Source: Paratrimastix pyriformis
Taxonomy: Eukaryota > Preaxostyla > Paratrimastigidae
DNA: 24,315 nucleotides
Direction of reading: 5' to 3'
Assembly (NCBI GenBank): GCA_027972325.1
Contig: JAPMOS010000357.1
Coordinates: 1 to 24,315, forward strand
Below the pieces are notes generated by a model that ran no database searches, was not told the DNA's origin, and worked only from the letters and a program-made list of their open reading frames with translations. A program made the translations under genes and the position numbers. Positions 16,096 through 24,146 of the stretch are shown here, piece after piece. Each line of letters opens with the position of its first letter. The first letter of the stretch is position 1.

Positions 16096-16864
16096 GGCGT
16101 GTGTAATAAGTCGGGCCACCGTTGTTGGGTGGCAACAGCCCTCCAGGTGGTGGAAGCGGTGGGGGGCCGGGCAGTTGTTCGATGTTGTGAGAGGGGTGGT
16201 TGGGGGAGACCCGGGTATGGAGCAGGCAATCTGGGAGAAGGGGATTGATGGGCTGGATGAGCTTCATGATGGGGATGCAGGGGATGCGGTGGCGGACTTG
16301 CTGAGGAAAGCTCGGATCCCGACAGGAGCGCGGATGAGGGTGGTGCACGTCTGTCAGGAATGCGGAAGGGTGAGCGAGGGCCGCGAAGGGAGCGGGACTG
16401 CCTGATGGTGCGCCTGGAGAGGGACGGTGACAGAATGAGTGAAGCGGTCCGGAAGGTGGTGATGGCGGACGGACGGGTGCGGAAGAGGTGCCCAGAGTGT
16501 GGTGCCGATCGGTGGCACGCGCAGGAGGAACGGGCGGTGGGCATGGAGGATGTCATGGTGGTCCAGGTGGTTCGCGATCGGCGGGACGGCAGGGTGGACC
16601 AGTCGCAGTGGCGGGTGCAGCCGGACCCGTGGAAGTTCTTGGCACGAATTACCGCCTGGAGGCGGCGGCGGAGTTCTGCGAAAGGAGAGGAGGGGGGCGA
16701 CATTGGGTGGCGGTGAAGAGGATTGAAGGGGCATGGTGGCGCTTCGATGACAGCGTGGTGAGGGAGGGCGAGGAAGAGACGAAGAATGGCGACATCTTTC
16801 TTTATGTGGCGGGGGCAGGGATGGGGTCGAGAATGCAGCGTTCGATGTGGGGACCGGCTTTTGG
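16096..16864 (+). pseudogene. USP (peptidase C19)-like domain of LINE copy 2
   Basis: The best view of the protease domain. The Cys box KSGHRCWVATALQVVEAV (about 16108-16161, candidate nucleophile codon 16123-16125) matches the USP pattern G-N-T-C-Y/F-x-N-A-x-L-Q in spacing and in its final LQ. DGDAGDAVADLLRKA (about 16269-16313) corresponds to the QQDAxEFxxxLL block. CQECGRVSEG (about 16350) and RCPECGADRWH (about 16486-16518) form the two halves of a zinc ribbon, as in the USP fingers. The His box GGRHWVAVKR has its candidate His at 16701-16703 and is followed by WWRFDDSVV with the candidate Asp at about 16746-16751. USPs remove ubiquitin from proteins. For a retrotransposon this could protect its own proteins or act on host chromatin; that is inference. 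Several frameshifts are present. Confidence 0.7.
16853..16864 (+). repeat. Target-site duplication, left copy (ACCGGCTTTTGG)
   Basis: These 12 bases recur at 18322-18333 and bracket the insertion. LINE copy 1 has the corresponding site once (TCCGGCGTTCGGAGG near 790), so the uninterrupted LINE is the ancestral state. The first one or two bases could belong to the (AC)n tail, so the true duplication is 10-12 bp. Confidence 0.85.
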
Positions 16865-16907
16865 CCCCCCGGCACTATTCTCAGTTCAACACGATTTACG
16901 CAGGGCT

Positions 16908-17549
16908 ATGGCCTGCGAAATCACTGCGGTGAATGATGATCTGGACGACGCAACCATTGCTTTTATTGAAAAACATGCTTCTATTCTTGATGAAGAAGAT
17001 CCATTTCTGTGCTTTATTGACGAGCTCGACGATCATCGAGCTATCTTCCGGAGCATGGACCAGCTGAGCCGTCTTTCCTTCACTTCTACCATGATCCCTG
17101 AGTTTGGCAAACTTTTTGGGTATTTGGTGGCCTCTGAGAAGCGCATCCCGTCGACCAAGTTGCTTCAGCGCATCAGTTTGAGCATTCTACGGTCGGCGGG
17201 GGGCGATCAATCTCTGTGCTGCCAAAAGCTTGCGCAATTGATTCAATTCATTTGTGGTGCCACCATTTTCAATTTGGAGTCTTCCAGCAAGCCCGATACT
17301 GTATCGCGAGTATCGATGGCGACCCCGTTCCCGCCGACCTGTGGCTTCGGTGAACCCGTCCACTGCTTCGCCGCAATCCGGCCTGTGTCCAAAGTCACCG
17401 AGCACTGTCAAACAGCCTCCCGGAAAAGTGACCGCACATTGCATCGACCCCTCAGCTGCCCGCTTCAGCTTGGAGGTGGTACGAGTCGGCCACGTCCGCC
17501 ATCCCTGAACCTTCGCCAGCAAAGAGAAGAAGGACGAGGAGAAGGCTGA
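16908..17549 (+). CDS. Unrecognised ORF inside the retro-inserted element
   Basis: The ATG at 16908 lies 43 bp from the insertion's 5' end and opens 213 codons to a TGA at 17547-17549. The first about 120 residues look like a real helical, acidic protein: DDLDDATIAFIEKHASILDE, PFLCFIDELDDHRAIF, KLLQRISLSILRSAGG, KLAQLIQFICG. The remainder is Pro/Ser/Arg-rich and less convincing. The same frame is open again directly after the stop to 18053, through the 20-bp and 15-bp repeats, ending DFGWWIRQQHAPMFVF...NAQEVPM, so a single stop may divide one longer protein. I recognise no domain. Its base composition differs from the LINE around it. Confidence 0.5.
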   Translation: MACEITAVNDDLDDATIAFIEKHASILDEEDPFLCFIDELDDHRAIFRSMDQLSRLSFTSTMIPEFGKLFGYLVASEKRIPSTKLLQRISLSILRSAGGDQSLCCQKLAQLIQFICGATIFNLESSSKPDTVSRVSMATPFPPTCGFGEPVHCFAAIRPVSKVTEHCQTASRKSDRTLHRPLSCPLQLGGGTSRPRPPSLNLRQQREEGRGEG

Positions 17550-17630
17550 CAGCAATCCTTTGCTGTGCGCCCTGCTGTTGCCCACCAGCAGCCCGCGCCG
17601 GTCGGGAATCCGTTCGCCAGGGTGCCGCCC

Positions 17631-17710
17631 CAGCCCCACTGCATCTGCAGCAGCCCCACTGCATCTGCACCAGCCCCACTGCATCTGCACCAGCCCCACT
17701 GCGACTCCCA
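17631..17710. repeat. Minisatellite, 20-bp unit, four copies
   Basis: Units start at 17631, 17651, 17671 and 17691, each CAGCCCCACTGCATCTGCAC or close to it; the fourth has diverged in its second half. The period of 20 cycles through all reading frames. Confidence 0.9.
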
Positions 17711-17744
17711 CTGTGGCCCCTGCCCATGCCCCTGCCCTGCCCTG

Positions 17745-17820
17745 CCCCTGCCCCATGTTGCCCCTGCCCATGTTGCCCCTACCCATGCTGCCCCTGCCCA
17801 TGCTGCCCCTGCGCTTGTCC
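17745..17820. repeat. Minisatellite, 15-bp unit, about five copies
   Basis: Units are CCCCTGCCCATG(T/C)TG with small changes, starting at 17761, 17776, 17791 and 17806, and preceded by a 16-bp variant at 17745. The 15-bp period keeps frame, unlike the adjacent 20-bp repeat. Confidence 0.85.
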
Positions 17821-18184
17821 CTGCCCCAGCGCAAGGGCTTCTTGCCACGCCGAAGGGAGCCTCGCTCTGGCCCACGGATCTGGGGTTGAAGGGGAGCGGG
17901 GCGGCTCGAGTGCCCGCGGGACCGGACGGGCCGCGGAGGCGGGACTTTGGATGGTGGATCCGCCAACAACACGCCCCGATGTTCGTGTTCCGCACCAGTA
18001 CCAGATGGTACATGGGGACGCGGATGCCCAACGCCCAAGAAGTCCCAATGTAAGGGAATTGTGTTCCTTTCGGTTCAATCTTTTGTCCCGTTGTTCAGTC
18101 TTTTCCCTGATTTATCTCCTCCATCCACCCTATTCCTTGGTCCCCTCCCCCGTTCTTTTCTCCCTCTCCCTGTCACCATAGCCC

Positions 18185-18321
18185 CCGCCCCTAGCCGTAG
18201 TTGCCCGCAGAATTGCGGGGGACATGGGAGGGACTGGGGGTCATGTTACCCCCCGGCTTCGGCCGGAATCGGGAGTTTTGCATCTCTATGTTGCAAACAT
18301 GTATGACACACACACACACAC
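18185..18321 (+). other. Structured 3' end and (AC)n tail of the inserted element
   Basis: CCCGCA-GAAT-TGCGGG at 18204-18219 is followed by CCGGC-TTCG-GCCGG at 18253-18266 (UUCG loop), then TTTGCA...TGCAAA at about 18276-18296, GTATG and an (AC)n run to the target duplication. Loop type, order and spacing parallel the two LINE 3' UTRs although the bases differ. The UUCG stem shows a paired change relative to the LINEs. This is the likely handle by which LINE machinery mobilised the insert. Confidence 0.7.
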
Positions 18322-18333
18322 ACCGGCTTTTGG
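18322..18333 (+). repeat. Target-site duplication, right copy (ACCGGCTTTTGG)
   Basis: Matches 16853-16864 exactly. It directly follows the (AC)n run, and LINE copy 2 sequence resumes from here with a GPAFGG-type reading, as in copy 1. Confidence 0.85.
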
Positions 18334-18687
18334 AGGGGGAGCAAAGAAGGGGGCAGGCGGGAGGGCACAAGGGGGGACGAAGAGGGAGACGGGTAAGGCG
18401 GGGAGAGGTGAAGACCTGGAGGAGCATGAGGTGGGGCAGTCCGGGGTGCGCCCGGTAACGGGGGACTCCTACCCGGGGGTGCCCAGGTATCCTGGGGACG
18501 GGATGAGCAGAAAGGCCAGGAAGAAGCGCGGGAAGAAGGACGCGACAAGGAAGAAGAGGCAAAGATGAGGGATATCGAAGACATATGACGAGAGGCGGAG
18601 GAGGAATTCCAGGGGTGGAGAAGTGGTGCCAGGGCAGAAGGAGGCCAACCTGAGGGTGGGGCTGCCGGCGAGGAGGAGGGGTCGGTG

Positions 18688-19440
18688 GGGTGAACGTGCG
18701 TGGGTTGGGGTCAGACTGGAAGAAGAGCAATGTGGCGGACCTGCTGCGAGTTGGGGGTCAACATTGCCCTCCTGCAAGAGACGAAAGGTACGAAGACAAC
18801 AAGCAACAGTTGGAGGAGAAGTGGATGAAGGGGTGGTGCTGGAGGAGCTCGGTGGTGGAGGACGCAGATGCGCGGCACCCAAGGGAGGGTGATGATTGGG
18901 TATAGGCGGACCTTACAGATAGCAGTGCGCAAGGTCAGGAGGTGATCCTGGCTACTTGATGTTTCTCGATTGGTCGGAGGGGAAGACCAACCTGAGGCTC
19001 ATAAATCTGTACTACCCAACTGGGGAGGGAGAGGACAAGGTGAGGGTAAGGAATGTCATTATCAGGAGGTTGGAAGAGTGCATGGCGGAGGGAGCAGCTG
19101 AGGGGAGGGGCGTGGTGGTGTACACGGACGCGAATAGCTGGGCCAAGGAGGTTGGTGAGCAGGAGATGCTGGGTCTGTATGACACGGCGAAGATGGTGGG
19201 TAAGCAGAACGAGATCACATTCGTGCGCAACAAGAAGAAAGGAGGGAAGGGGGAGGTGGAGGAGGAGGGCAAGCAAGGGGAAGAAAGGGGAGGCCAGGCT
19301 GGACCTTTGCTTGGCAACGCAGGGGACGATGGCACGATTGCTGGACAATATGTGGGTGTGGAGAAATGAGGAGGTTCAATGGCAGGAAGTCACAGACCAT
19401 CACATGGTAGTGACTGACCTGAGGAACATGTTGCCGGCAT
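18688..19440 (+). pseudogene. APE-type endonuclease domain of LINE copy 2
   Basis: NVRGLGS-type start at about 18690. NLRLINLYYPTGEGEDKVRV follows at about 18990-19050. VVVYTDANSWAKE at about 19108-19146 supplies the D-x-N pair usually seen as GDFN. RLDLCLATQGTMARLLDN lies at about 19297-19350 and VTDHHMVVTDLRN, with the catalytic His, at about 19388-19426. The order and spacing fit LINE APE endonucleases. Two or three frame changes are needed to read through. The interval 18334-18687 is a low-complexity linker after the protease domain. Confidence 0.8.
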
Positions 19441-20079
19441 GGGCGGGAACGCTGCGGAGGAAGGTGGCCATCTGCCCGTCCAAGTCGGACCTGGATGCGT
19501 TGCTGCGGGAGAAGGATGAGTATGAAGGGATGGTGGGGAAGATGCGCACGTACCGGGAGAAAGTGGCGGAATTGCTTCGGAAGGCGATGGAGAAGGGGCG
19601 GACCATCGTTCGAGCAGATGAGTGGGATCCTGCGGGAGACGGCGGGGAAGGTGTTTGGGTTCCGGGACGTGGCCAACACAGACAGGGATTATGAGCCCAT
19701 CGCATGAAGAAGCTGAGACGGATGGCGATGGCGGAGCGGGACCCGAGCCTGAGGAGGGAAATGCAGAAGCAGTTGGCCAAAATGAGAGGCGTGCACTACA
19801 GGAAGAGGGATCGGGCGTTGGAAGGGAAGCGCAAGCGCATATATCATGACAGACGGGGTGGCGCCGGTCACGTCGTATGCAACTAAGAATGCGGAGGGAA
19901 AGGTGGACAAAGTGGTCACAGATCCGGAGTCGGTGAAGAATGGATGGAGGAACTTCATGGCGGACCTGGCAAGAGGGTGATGCCGGTGGGCCCGGGGTGG
20001 GGCGGGTGCCAGAAGGAAGGCCGCAGGAAGAAGGGAGGGTGATCATGGCCCCTCACAACGCATGATGTTGAGACAATCC

Positions 20080-21200
20080 TGGGGCGCTCCCCGATGGTAA
20101 GGCGGCGGGCCCGGATGGAGTGACGGCAGAGATGATCCATGCCTGTGGGGAAGAGATCAAAGAGTGGTTGGGGAGGAGATACAATGAGATGTTGGAGCGG
20201 AGTGAAGTGCCGCAGGAGCTCAAGGTCAGTTCGGTGTTCATGGCCACGAAGTCGCAGACAGAACACCCTGGTGACCCTGCAGGCAGAAGGCCAATCACTT
20301 TGATACAGGTCTTTGAAGGGATTGCAGGTGGTGATGGCGTCGCGGTTCCAAGAATGGTGCGTGCAAAGGAATGTGTTTGGGGAGGAGCAGTTTGGGTTTC
20401 TGAGAGGGAGAAGGATTGAGACCCCAATTGCAGAAATTATGGGAGTGCTCACTGACTCGAAAATTATGGGAGGCAGGGAATTCCACATGTGCTCGTTAGA
20501 TATCAAAAGGCCTATGATACAGTGGACATGGACGCACTGAGGAGGGTTGAGACGGATGGGGGTTGAGGAGGCATTCATCAGGTATGTGGAGAGTCTGTAC
20601 GAGGGAGGAAGGCCAAAGTCATTACGGGTTTCGGGCTGACGGAGAGCTATGAGATAGAGAGAGGCATTAGTCAGGGGACCCGCTTTCATGTCTGCTATTT
20701 ATCTCATTCATGGAGGAAGTGCTGGCAGAGGTGCGAAAGCAGGAAGGTGGGTATATCCTGGATAGTGGAAGGAAGGTGAAAGTCCTTGCCTTTGCTGACG
20801 ATGTGATGCTGGTCACTCGAACCAAGGAGCAGATGGTACGGTTGGTCAACACAGTGAGACGGAAGGTGGAGGAGGCGGGTATGCAGCTGTCGTGGACCAA
20901 GTGTGACTACCTGTGTGGGGGTGAAGAGCAAGACGGACCTGGACCTGGGTGAGGGTCGAGTCATCAAGGTCCAGCAGAAGGGTGGGGCCATCCGGTACCT
21001 GGGAATTTGGATAGACGAGGAGATGAACATGAAGATCAACACGGAGAAGGTCATCCAGAAAATGTGTGGGAGGTTGCACAGGCTGATGGACAAGAAGGTC
21101 CCACCGAGGTTGATGGTGCAGATGATCAACGAGTGCGTGTCGACGTGCCTACAATATACGGCGAGGCAGTCCCATGCCGCAGAAGGACCTTGAGATTCTT
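20080..21200 (+). pseudogene. Reverse transcriptase domain of LINE copy 2
   Basis: LPDGKAAGPDGVTAEMIHAC at about 20090-20150, FGEEQFGFLRGRRIETPIAE at about 20375-20435, and the catalytic FADDVMLV with its Asp pair at 20797-20802. GIWIDEEMNMKINTEKVIQK follows at about 21003-21060. Protein identity to copy 1 is high across the FADD region. Frame changes occur in the block between the fingers and palm. The preceding interval 19440-20080 encodes a charged helical connector (LRREMQKQLAKMRGVHYRKR) also seen in copy 1 at about 1850-2480. After 21200 the thumb-like region continues to about 21700. Confidence 0.9.
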
Positions 21201-22119
21201 CAACAGCGCTATGCGCGAGTATTTCGGGAGATTGGTGGGTGCTTGGGAAATGCGACCCGGCGGAGGTGCTCTTCTTCCCGGAGGATGAGGTGGGATGGGT
21301 CTCAAGGACCCGGTGGATGTGCACGACATGATGGTGCTCACGCAACTGCTGGGCAGGGTGGCAGACCAACAAGGGTGCGGCGTGATGCTCCGTGAAGAGA
21401 TAGCCCTGCTGCAAAAGTTGTGGACGACGAGTGAGCCGCTGCTGGACAACCCGGGAAGTGGGTCAGACTGCACGCGAAGGAGAAGATGCCGGGGGTGGTG
21501 TCGGGGATGTTGAGGATCTTGCACAAGAAGGGGTTGGCCATCGTGAGGGATGGGGAAGTATTGAAAAAGGAAGCGGAATGGGGAATGCCGACAACACTGG
21601 AGGAGCTGGCAGAGCCATGCAAAATCACCAAGCGGCATAGGCAGACACTCATGAAGGGGCATCAGGAGTGTGGCTGACCTGATTGTGGGCGGTAGGTTTC
21701 AGTGGAAGGGCACGATGCCGCAGTACGTGGAGAGCCATCAAGGAGCGGGTGTGTGGGGAACAAAGTGGAGACGGAATATGTTAAGTTGGCGAGGATCCGA
21801 GGAAGAATGGCAGAAAGAGATCGAAAGAGGGAACAAGGACAGGAACAGGAGAAAGGAGGGCGGGACGGGATACGGGCAAAGAAGGATGGTGGATCAGGAT
21901 CAGACAGGAAGGAGATGACTGATAATGGGCGTGGTGCAGGAAAAGTCGAATGCGAAGCAGAAACGCGAAAGCAAAGTCGGCTCCGAAAACGGAAAGGATC
22001 ATGTTGAAGCCAGCGACAAAAGAAAACGGAGGCAGCAAAGAATGGATAAAAGCCGACCGGAAATGGGATGAACAATGAGCGGCAGGCATGTGAGGAGTGT
22101 GGAGGAGCCGAGCTGAAGT

Positions 22120-22545
22120 GGCGGACTTTACACAGATGGTAGCGCGACCAAGAAGAAGAAGGACCGGCGAGCGGCATTGGCGGTGGTGGAGCAGCTGTCC
22201 AATGGGGCACTGGCTGTGCGGGTCGGGAGAAGGTGCACGGAAAAGGGCAAACAAACAATGAGGCAAGAGCTGGAAGCCATCCTGGAAGCCATCAGAGTGG
22301 GACAGGATGCAAACGTGGAGGTGCGCACGGACAGTAAGGTGGCAAAGGGATGGGTGGAGAGGCTGATGAAGGACGACTGGACACCGACGGACCTGATCGA
22401 GTCGAAGGCCGAGGCCTCCTCCGAAGGGACAGCGAATTCTGAAGGAGCACAGGGGGTGTCCGGCTGGTGTGGGTGAAGGGGCACCAGGAGACAGGGGCAT
22501 CGCTGGATGCGGAGGGAACAGATTGGCAGACAAGATTGCCGGGCA
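22120..22545 (+). pseudogene. RNase H domain of LINE copy 2
   Basis: LYTDGSATKKKK at about 22126-22160 (first Asp), ELEAILEAIRVGQDANVEVR at about 22267-22325 (catalytic Glu), RTDSKVAKGWVERL (third Asp) and WVKGHQETGASLDAEGN at about 22470-22520 (His). The motifs match copy 1 closely. The upstream 21720-22120 is the basic linker between RT and RNase H. Confidence 0.85.
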
Positions 22546-22689
22546 AAGCATCAAACAGGACATAGGCAAGGTGCAACAGGAACGGACCTGGGGTTTCGGT
22601 TGGTTCACCAATGCGACGGGGAGGAGGTGGAGGGAGACTTTCGCACAAGCCTCCAGTCCTTCAGCCGCCGCGGACGCATCTCCAGGGCG

Positions 22690-22920
22690 GCCGGAAACGC
22701 AAGAACGCACTGGTGGTCATCAATGCTCAGACGGGAAATGGCGGAATAAATACGCAGACCATGCGATGCGAAATGTCGGGCAGACTGGCCATGATGGCAA
22801 TCTTGCAGCGTTACATCACGGCCAACATCAGATTCTACATCAATGGTGAAGGGATGGGAAATGTTGGTGTGGGGCGAGACTATACGAACCATTTGGTTTT
22901 GAATGCCCGGCTATGATGGG
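22690..22920 (+). pseudogene. C-terminal knuckle region of LINE copy 2
   Basis: TGNGGINTQTMRCEMSGRLA, then LQRYITANIRFYINGEG (about 22800-22850), then a GKCWCG-like and NHLV.EC-like Cys/His cluster (about 22858-22912). It matches the intact cluster of copy 1 at 5383-5430, with frame changes through it. It would bind element RNA or DNA. Confidence 0.65.
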
Positions 22921-23119
22921 CAGTGTCGCTGAAAGGTGGAGTGGTGCCAATGCGATCAAACTGATCGCGTGGCTGGACAAGGGGAAGGAGCAGAAGATGC
23001 AGAACAATTGCTCCAAGAAAAATGGGTGGAGCCTATGGGTCAAAGTGTGCAGGTGAGAGGTAAGCAAATAGCGATGGACAGACTCTGGGAGCTCATCGAG
23101 CGATCGCGGGGCGCTGGTA

Positions 23120-23825
23120 CCGCGCCCGAACCTGGGACAGCTTCTGGGAAATGTTCACCACAGAAGTGGCGAACCTCTGCGATCGATATGTGGATGGGAT
23201 GAGTACGGAGATGGCAGAAGGGCAGACCCACAAGAGCACCCTGCGAAACCAGTGGACGACCCCACGTGGTGTCCTCTGCTCAGACAAGCAGGCAGTTTGA
23301 CAACGATGGCATTCTCGCATCCTGGGAATGCCGATTTGAGCTTCCCTGAATTCAGAACGCCCAGCAAGGATGACTGGTTTTGGGTGGAAGACTGGATGGC
23401 TACGGGTTGTTTAAGGAGAATCGCGACCTCCTCATCTTTGCCAACCCTGAATACAACCCACAGGAGGAGATGGACCGGTTATTTACGGCAATTGGTGATT
23501 GGGCGGAGAGCCCAATTGGTAGAGCTGGGAAGAGAGCCTTCCGATGTATCGCGATAGTCCCGTACGGAGTGGGCAAGCCAAACCGGACGCGGCCGGTGCA
23601 GGGAATGAAGGCGCAGCATGGAGTCGGTTTGGCGCTGAGGGGGGACATGCAACTGAAGGAGCTGTTTATCATTGAGGAAGGGGCTTCAGCTTCTGGCTGC
23701 CGAGCTTCTGGCGGACGGGGGAGAAAGGTGCGGGGAAGGCCCCGTTTGACGTGGGCATTCTGCTCTTCGAGAACCAGCGGGCCCGAGAGATTCCCGATGG
23801 ACCCAGCCCCTTGTGGGCATTGAGA
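23120..23825 (+). pseudogene. Adenine-methyltransferase-like (PCIF1-type?) domain of LINE copy 2
   Basis: Blocks are NQWTTP-like (about 23248), TMAFSHPGNADLSFPEFRTP (about 23299-23358), DGYGLFKENRDLLIFANPEY (about 23395-23454, NPEY at 23443-23454), then EEMDRLFTAIGDWAESPIGR, AFRCIAIVPYGVGKPNRTR (about 23536-23595), HGVGLALRGDMQLKELFIIE (about 23618-23680) and a VGILLFEN-like strand (about 23750). FxHPxN...NPxY...PYG...H resembles the catalytic core order of PCIF1-type N6-adenine methyltransferases. An NPEY in place of NPPF/NPPY is shared with copy 1, so it is a family trait rather than decay. The frame is open from about 23380 to 23700. Confidence 0.5.
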
Positions 23826-24146
23826 ACATGTTGCGAAAGGAGGCGGGAGCGCGAAGAGTGGAGGCTGACTATGAGGGGCGTCCGAAGGAGGGCGAAGTGC
23901 TCTATAACTGGAGGGGATTTCAGAAGGTGTGGTGAAGAAAGTTGCTGGGAGACTGCGAAGACGGTGCGGGCTTAGGGAAATCTACGCGAATGACTGCAGA
24001 CTGGCAGCAGAGCTGGGATTGTGGATGAAGAGACCCAGAAGGAGATTGGGAGCGAACTGGGTGGACTGCGGAGAACTATGCTGGTAGCGATCAAGCAACG
24101 GAAGAAGAACGAGAAGAACGAGGAAGGGATGGACGAAGGGACGTAG
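23826..24146 (+). pseudogene. C-terminal tail of LINE copy 2 polyprotein
   Basis: Corresponds to 6286-6669 of copy 1: LYNWRG near 23900, YANDCRLAAELG near 23985-24015, then a charged helix with VAIKQRKKNEKNEEGMDE ending at the stop near 24144-24146. Function unknown. Confidence 0.65.

Larger units (their letters stand above)
17550..18053 (+). pseudogene. Possible continuation of the insert ORF after one in-frame stop
   Basis: In the same frame as the 16908-17549 ORF, 168 further codons are open. They give AVAHQQPAPVGNPFARVPPQ, then Cys/Pro/His-rich repeat-encoded sequence, then a more protein-like end (WWIRQQHAPMFVFRTSTRW). The 20-bp repeat unit is not a multiple of three, which argues against selection on the protein through 17631-17710. 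It could be 3' UTR of the captured transcript or decayed coding sequence. Confidence 0.35.
16865..18321 (+). mobile_element. 1457-bp retro-inserted element with an ORF and a LINE-like 3' tail
   Basis: The sequence starts with CCCCCCGGCACTATTC directly after the left target-site duplication and ends in an (AC)n tail directly before the right one, so it entered by target-primed reverse transcription. Its last about 120 bp have the same architecture as the LINE 3' UTR: a stem at 18204-18219, a UUCG hairpin at 18253-18266, a third inverted repeat at about 18276-18296, then (AC)n. The remainder is unlike either LINE and less purine-biased. It starts with an ATG 43 bp in, followed by an ORF of unknown family. 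It is either a non-autonomous partner element that borrowed the LINE tail, or a host transcript fused to a LINE tail and retro-copied. I cannot decide between these from one copy. Confidence 0.75.

Noticed and set aside
14839-16248. 469-codon plus-strand ORF as a single real protein
   Set aside because: It is Trp- and Gly-rich in an unnatural way for most of its length, while believable LINE sequence is found in other frames. Only its last part matches the Cys box of the protease domain.
16096-16864. OTU-type protease instead of USP
   Set aside because: OTU domains have a D-G-N-C-L/F Cys box and no zinc ribbon between Cys and His. The G-x-x-C-W...LQ block, paired CxxC motifs and HWVAV...FDDS end fit USP better, although a profile search is needed.
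15602-16875. Minus-strand ORFs of 250-320 codons over LINE copy 2
   Set aside because: Same composition effect; the plus strand holds the protease domain here.
17187-18038. 283-codon minus-strand ORF with MGRGSMGRGNMGRG repeats
   Set aside because: The repeat sequence is produced by the 15-bp and 20-bp minisatellites. The insertion's polarity, with its 3' tail on the plus strand, favours plus-strand coding.
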